Origin: Streptomyces sp. 71268
GTDB taxonomy: Bacteria; Actinomycetota; Actinomycetes; Streptomycetales; Streptomycetaceae
Direction of reading: 5' to 3'
NCBI RefSeq assembly: GCF_029392895.1
Contig: NZ_CP114200.1
Coordinates: 7,136,501-7,200,500 of the forward strand
DNA length: 64,000 nt
Each line of letters begins with the position of its first letter. The first letter of the stretch is position 1. Of the stretch, positions 17,898-29,783 are shown one piece after another. The notes under the pieces were generated by a model that did no database searches, was not told the origin of the DNA, and saw only the letters and a list, made by a program, of their open reading frames with translations. Both the position numbers and the translations under genes were made by a program.

Positions 17898-18455
17898 TCA
17901 CGCCCACATCAGGAGTGATGCGAGGGTGACGGCTGCTTCGTAGGACTGGGCGGTCTTGTCGTATCGGGTGGCGATGCCGCGCCACTGTTTCAGGCGGTTG
18001 AAGCACCGTTCCACGACGTTGCGGTGCTTGTAGACCTCGCGGTCGAAGGCCGGCGGGCGGCCTCCGCGGCTGCCGCGCCGGGACCGGTTGCGGACCTGGT
18101 CGGCCCGCTCGGGAATCGTGTGCGGGATGCCGCGGCGACGGAGCCAGGTACGGATCGCTTTCGAGCTGTAGCCCTTGTCGCCCATGACATGATCGGGTCG
18201 GGTGCGGGGTCGACCGGGTCGGATCCGGGGCACCCGGATCGCTTCCATCACGGCGGTGAACTGGGCACAGTCGTTGGTGTTCCCGCCCGTCACGAGGAAG
18301 GCGAGAGGACGGCCCCGACCGTCGCAGGCCAGGTGAATCTTGCTGGTCAAACCGCCTCGGGAGCGGCCGAGTGCCGGGTCTTGGAGCCCCCTTTTCGGGC
18401 CCCGGCCGCGTGCTGGTGTGCCCGGACGATGGTGGAGTCGACCGACACCAGCCAC
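17898..18455 (-). CDS. IS5-family transposase, second frame (DDE C-terminal part)
   Basis: Frame of 185 codons carrying the second Asp (HVMGDKGYSSKAI) and the Glu (VERCFNRLKQWRGIATRYDK) of the DDE catalytic triad. It would be made as a fusion to the first frame by -1 slippage at the run CCCCCTTTT (18387-18395, plus strand; AAAAGGGGG in the message). The formal start inside the overlap is probably not used alone. Confidence 0.85.
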   Translation of the reverse strand: MAGVGRLHHRPGTPARGRGPKRGLQDPALGRSRGGLTSKIHLACDGRGRPLAFLVTGGNTNDCAQFTAVMEAIRVPRIRPGRPRTRPDHVMGDKGYSSKAIRTWLRRRGIPHTIPERADQVRNRSRRGSRGGRPPAFDREVYKHRNVVERCFNRLKQWRGIATRYDKTAQSYEAAVTLASLLMWA

Positions 18456-18745
18456 TCGATGTCACCCGCCGCGTCCGCCTTGGCCTGGGCGGCCCGCAGC
18501 ATCCGGTCGAACGTCCCGTCCGCCGCCCACCTGCGAAAACGCGTATGCAGCGTTGCCCACGGACCATAGCGCTCGGGCACATCCCGCCAGGCCGTCCCGG
18601 TCCGGAACTTCCACACGATCCCGTTCAGGACCCTGCGGTCGTCCAGCCGCTTGCGTCCCCGCAACGACTCGGGCAGCAGCGGCCGGACGAACTCCCACTC
18701 GGCATCGGACAGTTCATGGCGACGTATCACGACACCATGATCCAC
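18347..18745 (-). CDS. IS5-family transposase, first frame
   Basis: Frame of 132 codons containing the N-terminal DUF4096-like region (LSDAEWEFVRPLLP, then WRDVPERYGPWATLHTRFRRW) and the first catalytic Asp (VSVDSTIVRAHQHAAGA). It overlaps the second frame at an A/G slippery run; frameshifting would give the full transposase of about 280 aa. No internal stop other than the frame boundary. Confidence 0.85.
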   Translation of the reverse strand: MDHGVVIRRHELSDAEWEFVRPLLPESLRGRKRLDDRRVLNGIVWKFRTGTAWRDVPERYGPWATLHTRFRRWAADGTFDRMLRAAQAKADAAGDIEWLVSVDSTIVRAHQHAAGARKGGSKTRHSAAPEAV

Positions 18746-18772
18746 CAGACAAGATCATTTGAAGACACCGCC

Positions 18773-19104
18773 TAAGGCCGGCGGCGTCGTGGCGGTGGCG
18801 TCGTGGCAGCGGCGGTGGCGGAGCCGTGGTGGCCGAGGCGTGCGGCACTGACGCTGCCGCGGGCCGGAGCCCTTGCGTAGCCACCCTCCATTCCATGCAT
18901 TTGGCCAATTTGCCGGATGAATGACCAAAACCACGGTGGGGCAATGTGGGGCCATCCATGGAAATCCGTATCGAAAGGAAAGCGGAAAGAGGCGTTCGGG
19001 TTTGACCTCTTTGGGTTTGAATGCGGAGCATTAGCTGCCTTCACGCCCTGATGGTGATGGTGAGGGCGCAATCGATGCTGGTCACGTCCTGGAAAGGCAT
19101 GCTC
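18773..19104. other. intergenic, probable promoter of the ChW protein gene
   Basis: The first part is a C/G-skewed stretch of GGCGGTGGC-like trinucleotide runs (18780-18830); the rest is relatively AT-rich for this genome (around 18895-19020). No gene is recognised. It should hold the promoter of the rightward secreted protein. Confidence 0.45.
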
Positions 19105-19632
19105 ATGCGCAAAGCACTGTCCATGACCTTGGCGGCCGCGACACTCGCGGTGGGCGGTTCGCTGCTCGGCAGCGGCTCCGCTGTCGCCACCACCTCCAGC
19201 ACCACCCAGACGACGGCCGCGCAGAACGTCAGCGGCCGCTCCATCTGCTACAAGGCCCACGTCCAGGATGTCGGCTGGCAGAACTTCGTGGCCTGCGACG
19301 GCGGCGTGGCCGGCACCACCGGCCAATCCAGACGGATGGAGTCGCTCAACCTGGCGACCTCCGGGACGGGCGGCCTGTGTGCCCGCGCTCACGTCGCCAC
19401 CGCGGGCTGGCAGGGCTGGGCCTGCGTGTCGGACGGCGAGGACTTGTACATCGGCACCACCGGTCGGGGCCTGGCGATCGAGGCCGTCGAACTCCAGGTG
19501 GGCACGGGCACCGTGTCGGCCAACGCGCACCTGCGCGACATCGGCTGGCAGGGCTGGGTGACCAGTGGCTACATCCAGGTCGGCACGACCGGACAGGCGC
19601 GCCCGATGGAGGCGATCGCCGCCACCGTGTGA
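19105..19632 (+). CDS. secreted protein with three ChW repeats
   Basis: Protein of 175 aa: a signal peptide (MRKALSMTLAAATLAVGG to about residue 32), a short Ser/Thr linker, then three repeats of about 42 residues. Each has the form AH(V/L)xxxGWQxxx, then GTTGxxxxxE: GWQNFVACDG/GTTGQSRRME, GWQGWACVSDG/GTTGRGLAIE, GWQGWVTSG/GTTGQARPME. This is the ChW pattern (hydrophobic repeat with conserved W) known from clostridial and some actinobacterial secreted proteins, where it is linked to surface or carbohydrate binding. ATG 19105 has GGAAAGG 8 nt upstream. A hairpin terminator follows. Function unknown. Confidence 0.82.
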   Translation: MRKALSMTLAAATLAVGGSLLGSGSAVATTSSTTQTTAAQNVSGRSICYKAHVQDVGWQNFVACDGGVAGTTGQSRRMESLNLATSGTGGLCARAHVATAGWQGWACVSDGEDLYIGTTGRGLAIEAVELQVGTGTVSANAHLRDIGWQGWVTSGYIQVGTTGQARPMEAIAATV

Positions 19633-19747
19633 CCCAGTCCAACCCGGCCCGAGCGTGGCGCGCGCGGCGGCGGACAGGTGGCCACGGCCCCGTTCGTCGA
19701 CCAACCGGCCGTGCGACGGCCTCTCATCGGACCAGCGCACAGCAGTG

Positions 19748-19784
19748 GGGCCGCCCTTCCCGATCCTGTCGGGGAGGGCGGCCC
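19748..19784 (+). terminator. hairpin terminator
   Basis: 16-bp stem (one G-U wobble) with 5-nt loop: arms 19748-19763 and 19769-19784. It lies about 115 nt after the ChW protein stop, pointing rightward, and may also serve the leftward HxlR gene. Confidence 0.72.
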
Positions 19785-19903
19785 TCGCCGTAAGCGGGTG
19801 AGGTTCATCCGCCGGTACGCGGCCACCAGCGGTGATCCGCCGCCCGGTTGCGGGCCCAGACCAAGACGGCTCCGTTGCCGTGGTCGGACCAGCCGCGCGT
19901 TGA

Positions 19904-20260
19904 TCATTCCTGGCCTTCCGTCGTCGCGGGTCCCATCTCCTCGGCCCAGCGTCGACTCCAGGCGGCCAGGGGACTCAGTGACTCGACGAGGTCCTGGCCG
20001 AGTGGGGTGAGGCGGTAGCCATCGCCGTCCAGGGTGAGCAGGCGGGCGCCGGTCAGTTCCTCGATCCGGGTGCTGAGCACGCTGGAGGACATGCGCTCGC
20101 ATCGGCGCTGCAACTCGCGGAAGCCGGTCGGAGCGTGACTCAGTTCCCACAGGATCCGCATCGTCCAACGCCGTCCGAGCAGGTCGAGTGCGGCCATCAC
20201 CGGACGGCCCGACTCAGACCCCCGGACTGGCACACCCGGACGTGGCGTGCTGGCTCCCAT
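19904..20260 (-). CDS. HxlR-family transcriptional regulator
   Basis: Winged-helix regulator of 118 aa with the family pattern ALDLLGRRWTMRILWEL, FRELQRRCERMSSSVLSTRIEEL and YRLTPLGQDLVE. ATG 20258-20260 has AAGGAG 5 nt upstream. HxlR proteins sense electrophiles, oxidants or ligands and often control a neighbouring gene; here the divergent DUF1330 gene is the obvious target, and two matching operator-like palindromes lie between them. Confidence 0.9.
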   Translation of the reverse strand: MGASTPRPGVPVRGSESGRPVMAALDLLGRRWTMRILWELSHAPTGFRELQRRCERMSSSVLSTRIEELTGARLLTLDGDGYRLTPLGQDLVESLSPLAAWSRRWAEEMGPATTEGQE

Positions 20261-20273
20261 GCTCACTCCTTGC

Positions 20274-20290
20274 GCTTCGACTCTCGAAGC
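20274..20290. promoter_or_regulatory. putative HxlR operator 1
   Basis: Palindrome GCTTCGA-CTC-TCGAAGC, perfect 7-bp arms, 14 nt upstream of the hxlR-type start. It shares the 13-nt core TTCGR-NNN-TCGAA with the second site 25 nt away. Confidence 0.6.
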
Positions 20291-20300
20291 ATCATAGTGA

Positions 20301-20313
20301 TTCGGAAATCGAA
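20301..20313. promoter_or_regulatory. putative HxlR operator 2
   Basis: TTCGG-AAA-TCGAA, the same core and spacing as site 1 with centre-to-centre distance of 25 nt (about two and a half helical turns), in the shared promoter region of the HxlR and DUF1330 genes. Confidence 0.5.
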
Positions 20314-20428
20314 GTGGGGTGTCGTGAGGTCACGCGTCGAACCGCTCACCCCGCCCTACCCCGCCGACGTTCGTCCGAGGTCAACCCGTACGTCCGACGC
20401 ACTCATCGCAACACCGGAGGTCTTCCCC

Positions 20429-20722
20429 ATGCCCAAGGGTTACTGGGTCAGCGTCTACCGCACCATCTCCGACCCCGAGAAGCTGGCCGCCTACAACAGG
20501 CTGACCCCTCCGGCCGTCAGGGCCGAGGGCGGTCGGACCCTCGCGGTCGGCGGCCGGGTCGAGGCGCGGGACGCCGGAATCGCCGAGCGCACCGTCCTGG
20601 TCGAGTTCGACAGCTTCGAGCGGGCCGTCGCGGCGTACGAGAGCGCGGCCTACCAGAAGGCGCTGGTCGCCCTGGCCGACGGCGTCGAGCGCGACTTCCG
20701 CATCGTCGAAGGCGTCGACTGA
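20429..20722 (+). CDS. DUF1330 family protein
   Basis: Small cytoplasmic protein of 97 aa with the ferredoxin-like dimeric alpha/beta barrel pattern of DUF1330: YWVSVYRTISDPEKLAAYNRL, then GGRTLAVGGRVEARDAG, VLVEFDSFERAVAAYES and YQKALVALADG. ATG 20429 follows GGAGG by 8 nt. It is divergent from the HxlR gene and probably controlled by it. The biochemical function of the family is not established. Confidence 0.9.
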   Translation: MPKGYWVSVYRTISDPEKLAAYNRLTPPAVRAEGGRTLAVGGRVEARDAGIAERTVLVEFDSFERAVAAYESAAYQKALVALADGVERDFRIVEGVD

Positions 20723-20920
20723 CCGGGGTGGGGGCGGAAGTTGGCGCGAGTCCGATGGCGTCCGCTACGGGACACGTCTGGGTCTCACACAGCCTGGGAC
20801 CCACAGGCACCGACCACCGCCACCGGGCGGCACGCGCCACCAGAGCGCCAGCCCAACGGGCAGTCACATCGCCACCCGGCGTCGCGGAATGGACGGGACC
20901 GAGCGGATGTTCGAGCAGGC

Positions 20921-21325
20921 ATGAGCACTGATCAGCGCAGCATCACCAACCCGCCCGCCCTTCACGACCCGACGCTGTTCGGGTACAGCCATGCCGTCTC
21001 GGCGCCCGGCGAAGTCGTCTTCATCGGCGGGCAGTACGCCTCGGACGCCACCGGTGCCCCGGTGCCCGGTGACTTCGCCGCGCAGGTGGAGTTGGCCTTT
21101 GACCGGCTGCGGTCGGCGTTGGAGGGGGTCGGTCTCGGTTACGAGCACGTGGTTCGCCTCGGTACGTTCATCGTCGACCACGACCTGGACAAGCTGGAGG
21201 TCCTCGGCAAGGTGGTGCACGCCCGGTTCGGCGACCGGTTGCCGGCCCAGACGCTGAGTGGCGTCGCCTCTCTCGCGTTGCCGGGGATGCTGTTCGAGGT
21301 GGACGCGGTGGCCGTCCGGCCCTGA
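20921..21325 (+). CDS. RidA/YjgF family protein
   Basis: Protein of 134 aa with the RidA pattern: FGYSHAVSAPGEVVFIGGQYASD, then AAQVELAFDRLRSALEGVG and the C-terminal LPAQTLSGVASLALPGMLFEVDAVAV. The usual catalytic Arg in the (S/T)R(T/C)C segment of true enamine deaminases is not seen (TLSGV at that position), so this is a non-archetypal member. The start has only a weak ribosome site. It lies about 200 nt after the DUF1330 gene and may share its transcript. Confidence 0.85.
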   Translation: MSTDQRSITNPPALHDPTLFGYSHAVSAPGEVVFIGGQYASDATGAPVPGDFAAQVELAFDRLRSALEGVGLGYEHVVRLGTFIVDHDLDKLEVLGKVVHARFGDRLPAQTLSGVASLALPGMLFEVDAVAVRP

Positions 21326-21515
21326 CCGAGGCCGTACGGGGTGAACTCGGCGGCCGGGCCACGTCGTAGGGGTGGTCGGGCCCGAGCCGCTCGCGCGCCG
21401 TCGGGCGGGGCGACGGCGGCGAGCGGGTTGAGGCGCGGGAGCGGGTGAGGCAGCCCGCGCCCCCGACGCTGACTGGCTGTCTGGTGGCCGCGTGACCGGG
21501 TGGGGCGGGGCGGGG

Positions 21516-22874
21516 TCAGAGATAGGTGGCGGTGACGTGGCGGGCGACGTTCTCGCCGGTGACCAGGCCCTGTTCGGCGTCCCACCGGTAGTGGACGCCG
21601 AGGTAGATGCGGCTGATGGCGTTCTCGTCGACGGCGGCCGAGAGCGTGTTGAACCGCCGGGTGGCGGTGCCGCCGTCGGTGGTCGCGCTGAACGCGATGT
21701 CGTCGGTCGCGAAGTAGGTCCGCAGGACGCTGCCCCAGGCACCGGCGAACGTGGCGTGGCCCGACACGTAGGCGGGGAAGGCGGGCGTGTAGCTGGAGCC
21801 GTCCAGGCCGGAGGAGAGCGGGCGCCAGGCCGGGTCGGGGGTCGTGGCCGGATTGCCGTCCTCGTCGGCGCGGTTGATGGCGGACACCGGCCGCCACAGG
21901 TCGATCGGCGTGTTGTACTTGGCGTCCCAGGCGGCGACCGCCGCGTCCGCGAGGGCGATCGACAGGACGGCGAAGAGTCGCGCGTTCTGGGTGGGCGTCA
22001 GCGTCCGCTTGCGCGCGATGATGCGGGTGTGCTGGTAGAGCTGCGAGGTGGGCTTGTAGGTGCCGTCGAGGTCGTTGGCCCAGAACCTGCCGATGTCGCT
22101 CTGCTCCGGGGTGCGCACCACCGTCGTCTGGGCCGTACTGGAGTGTCCACCGAAGACCCGTACCTCCTGGAGCTGTTCGGCGTACTGGCTGCTGCGCAGG
22201 AGGTCCTGGTAGGTGGCGAAGCCGCCCGGAGGGCCGGGCCGGAACTGCCCGGGGGTGGAGGACTCGGCGAAGGGTTTCACCCCACCCCAGTGCGGGGTGA
22301 CGGCCGGGCCCGAGCCGGTGGTGCGCCAGGACCCGGGGACGCCGTCGGGGATGTAGGTCACCGTGGTCGCCTCCCCGTCGTTCGCGCGGGCCTGGACCAG
22401 TGCCTGGGCCGCGCCCCGGCCCACGGCGGCGCCCTTGTCCTTATCCGTCTGGGAACTGGTGTCCTGGGACAGGGCGAAGCCGTAGTTCCCGTCGAAGGAA
22501 CCGGAGGGGTAGAGGGCGCGCAGGGCGGTGTACGCGGCGGTGGCGATGGCCGCGTTGAGCGAGGCGGTGCCCAGCACCGGCTGCTTCGCCAGGTAGGGGC
22601 GGCCGATGGGGACGAGCGAGTTCGCCGCGTCGTACATCGCCAGGTGCATGATCGCCGCCGCCCTCGCCGCGGGCCCGGGTGCCCCGCCGGTGGCCTTGAC
22701 GGCGCCCTCAAGGATCTTGCTCCAGTACAGGACGGGCTCGTACGGCGCGTCCGCGGCGCGGGCCAGCGGCAGGCCGGTGGTCAGCGCGGTGGCGGCCCCG
22801 GCCGTGAGGCCGAGGAGGACGGTGCGGCGGCGCGGTGTGGCGCCGCCCGGTCTGCCGTCAGGAGATCTGGACAC
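21516..22874 (-). CDS. vanadium-dependent haloperoxidase-like protein, Tat-exported
   Basis: Protein of 452 aa with a twin-arginine-type leader (PRRRTVLLGLTAGAATALTTG). The C-terminal half has the PAP2/vanadium chloroperoxidase active-site set: Lys and Arg in KYNTPIDLWRPVSAIN, the SGH motif in YVSGHATFAGAW, then an Arg in ISRIYLGVHYRWDAEQG that also supplies the second His. The family binds vanadate to oxidise halide or acts as an acid phosphatase. GTG 22872-22874 is the start, with GAGGGGGGT upstream. It stands alone, facing away from TerC. Confidence 0.85.
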   Translation of the reverse strand: MSRSPDGRPGGATPRRRTVLLGLTAGAATALTTGLPLARAADAPYEPVLYWSKILEGAVKATGGAPGPAARAAAIMHLAMYDAANSLVPIGRPYLAKQPVLGTASLNAAIATAAYTALRALYPSGSFDGNYGFALSQDTSSQTDKDKGAAVGRGAAQALVQARANDGEATTVTYIPDGVPGSWRTTGSGPAVTPHWGGVKPFAESSTPGQFRPGPPGGFATYQDLLRSSQYAEQLQEVRVFGGHSSTAQTTVVRTPEQSDIGRFWANDLDGTYKPTSQLYQHTRIIARKRTLTPTQNARLFAVLSIALADAAVAAWDAKYNTPIDLWRPVSAINRADEDGNPATTPDPAWRPLSSGLDGSSYTPAFPAYVSGHATFAGAWGSVLRTYFATDDIAFSATTDGGTATRRFNTLSAAVDENAISRIYLGVHYRWDAEQGLVTGENVARHVTATYL

Positions 22875-23207
22875 AGTGGTACCCCCCTCTGAGTCTGCGG
22901 ATCGAGACGGATACTCGCGTGCGGCCCCAGGGCTGTCAACGGCGCCCACCGGCGTCCGCGGCGCCGGGTCCGGCCGCGCGCCGCCGCGTCCCGAGGGGGG
23001 CGGAGAGCCGGTCTCCGGTGGAGCGGCGCGGGCCGGCCGCCGTGGTGGGGTTGGTCGGCCACGGGGCGGACGGCGGTGCCGGTCTGCTCATCGAGGGGCG
23101 CGCCGAGCGACCGCATCCGCTCCGCGTGCTGGCGCGGGTGTCATGGCGGACACTTCTGTACAAGGGTCGGCGCGTTTCGCGCGCGGGTCGTAGTGAGGGT
23201 GTTCGGC
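22875..23207. other. divergent promoter region
   Basis: 333 bp between the haloperoxidase-like and TerC starts. No gene, RNA or striking palindrome was recognised; it should contain promoters for both. Confidence 0.45.
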
Positions 23208-24548
23208 GTGCTTGAGGTCCCGCTCTGGCTGTGGGGGGCGTTCGCCGCGACGGTGGTGGTGTCGCTGGCGGTGGACCTGCTGTCCCACCGCACCGCGCAC
23301 GTCATCGGCTTCAGGGAGGCCGCCGCCTGGAGCGGCCTGTGGGTGGGGCTCGCGCTGGCCTTCGGCGCGGTCGTCTTCCTCGTCCTCGGCACCACCGCGG
23401 GCACCGAGTACACGACGGCGTGGCTGCTGGAGAAGAGCCTGTCGGTGGACAACCTGTTCGTCTTCGCCGTGATCTTCGCGTACTTCCGGGTGCCCCGCGC
23501 CTACCAGCACCGGGTGCTGTTCTTCGGGGTCATCGGCGCGCTCGTCTTCCGAGGGGTCTTCCTCTCCCTCGGCGTGGCCGTGGTCAGCCGCTTCACCGCC
23601 GTGCTGTTCGCCTTCGCCGCGGTCCTCTTCTACAGCACGTACAAGCTCCTGCGGGACGAGGAGGAGAGCTTCGACCCGGGCCGGAGCCTCGCCGTGCGAA
23701 TGCTCCGCAAGGTCATGCCGGTGCGGGACGAGCACGCGGGCGCGAGGTTCTTCGTCCGGGAGGCCGGCAGGCGGATGGCGACGCCGCTGCTGGCGGTGGT
23801 CGCGGCGATCGAGGCCGCCGACCTGATCTTCGCCGTCGACAGCGTGCCGGCCGTCCTCGCGGTCAGCGACGACGCGTTCATCGTCTACACCAGCAACGCG
23901 TTCGCCATCCTCGGCCTGCGGGCCCTCTACTTCCTGCTCGCCGGCCTCCTGGACCGCTTCCACTACCTGAGCAAGGGCCTGGCGATCACCCTCGCCTTCA
24001 TCGGGGTCAAGCTCATCCTCCAGGCGTCCCACAAGCTGATCAGCCCCGACGTCCCGGAGGTCCCCTCCCCGGTCAGCCTCGCGGTCATCGTCGTCGTGCT
24101 GGCCGGGGCCGTGCTGCTCAGCGTCAGAAGGCCGCCCCCGCCGGGGCCCGGGCAGGAGCCGCCTGCGCGAGAGCCCGGCGAACAGGACGTCGACGCCGAG
24201 ACTGCCGCCGAGCGGCCCCGGGCCACCGGCGCGCGGCCGGTGGCGGACCCGGCGCCGGCGGCCGGGCCACCGGGCGGGGGCGATGCGACCAGCCCGTCCG
24301 CGAGCGGGCGGGGGAGCGGTGAACTTCCCGACCCGCCAGTACGGAGATACCGTAAAAACATGGTCAAAGCGAAGCGCAAGACCGAAGGGTACACGTGCCC
24401 GACCTGCGAGAAGTCCGTGCCGGCCGCGGTGCACCGCCACAAGACCCTGGGCGCGTTCGTTCCCGTCTGGGGCCCGGGCGCGTGCCAGAACCGCGACTGT
24501 CCCGACTACCGCCTGGACCCCGGTCGCAAGCGCCCCTCAGCCCACTGA
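23208..24548 (+). CDS. TerC family membrane protein with C-terminal zinc-ribbon-like tail
   Basis: Residues about 1-315 are a TerC/Alx-type membrane protein with about eight helices and the motifs EKSLSVDNLFVFAVIFAYF and AAIEAADLIFAVDSVPAVLA, whose acidic residues sit in the membrane and are linked to metal (Mn) export and tellurite resistance. A Pro/Ala-rich linker (about 315-385) leads in the same frame to a 62-residue tail from MVKAKRKTEG with two CxxC-type pairs (CPTCEKS and CQNRDCPDYR). The tail could instead be a separate small gene starting at ATG 24361, though only GGAG 14 nt upstream supports that. GTG 23208 is chosen because GAGG lies 9 nt before it. Confidence 0.82.
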   Translation: MLEVPLWLWGAFAATVVVSLAVDLLSHRTAHVIGFREAAAWSGLWVGLALAFGAVVFLVLGTTAGTEYTTAWLLEKSLSVDNLFVFAVIFAYFRVPRAYQHRVLFFGVIGALVFRGVFLSLGVAVVSRFTAVLFAFAAVLFYSTYKLLRDEEESFDPGRSLAVRMLRKVMPVRDEHAGARFFVREAGRRMATPLLAVVAAIEAADLIFAVDSVPAVLAVSDDAFIVYTSNAFAILGLRALYFLLAGLLDRFHYLSKGLAITLAFIGVKLILQASHKLISPDVPEVPSPVSLAVIVVVLAGAVLLSVRRPPPPGPGQEPPAREPGEQDVDAETAAERPRATGARPVADPAPAAGPPGGGDATSPSASGRGSGELPDPPVRRYRKNMVKAKRKTEGYTCPTCEKSVPAAVHRHKTLGAFVPVWGPGACQNRDCPDYRLDPGRKRPSAH

Positions 24549-24609
24549 GACGACCGCCAGCACGGTGCGGAACCCCGGCCCGTACGCCGCGCCGCGGGCC
24601 CGTACCCGC

Positions 24610-24688
24610 GCCCTGGCGCCTGCCCGCGCCCTGGGGCGCGCCCGCGCTCGATGGCGCGGGGCGGCGGCCAAGCGGCGCGCGCCAGGGC
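24610..24688. terminator. long inverted repeat between convergent genes
   Basis: GCCCTGGCGC at 24610-24619 is complementary to 24679-24688, with further GC-rich pairing between. It sits between convergent terC and RNase J and probably ends both transcripts, but the fold is complex. Confidence 0.42.
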
Positions 24689-24738
24689 TCGGGGAGCGGG
24701 TCGACTCCGGCCTCGTCGCGGGTGCGGCGTGGGGGCCG

Positions 24739-26424
<1,686 letters not shown>

Positions 26425-26596
26425 ATTCCGACGCTACCGGAGGGTCTCGTGGGTGATCCATCGCAGGGCAACCGAACGGCGCCGCCGGCGGGGCCACGGC
26501 GCGCTGGTGCGGGTGGGTGAGGGGCCGTGGTACGGGTGGTGCGAGAGGTATGGGTGGTGCGGAGGCCAGGCCCGTCCGGGCGGCCGGCGGGGTGGG

Positions 26597-29693
<3,097 letters not shown>

Positions 29694-29783
29694 CACACCC
29701 CGCCCCGGGCCCCCGGCCCACCGCCCCCCGGGCGCCCCGGGCCGGGCCCACCACCCGCCACCGCCGCCGAGGAGAGCATTCGC

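Larger units (their letters stand above)
17881..18772 (-). mobile_element. IS5-family insertion sequence (IS427-like)
   Basis: Element of 892 bp bounded by 17-bp imperfect terminal inverted repeats (left GGTTCTGTCGTCAAATG at 17881-17897; right end complement GGCGGTGTCTTCAAATG) and flanked on both sides by TA, consistent with a 2-bp target duplication. It contains a two-frame transposase with all three DDE residues. Length, ends, TA duplication and frameshift arrangement match the IS427 group. It separates the persulfide module from the ChW-protein gene and appears complete. Confidence 0.88.

Noticed and set aside
21516..22874. Ordinary PAP2 lipid phosphatase
   Set aside because: The length, Tat-type leader and spacing of Lys/Arg, SGH and Arg/His motifs fit the vanadium haloperoxidase-like group better, although activity is not proven.
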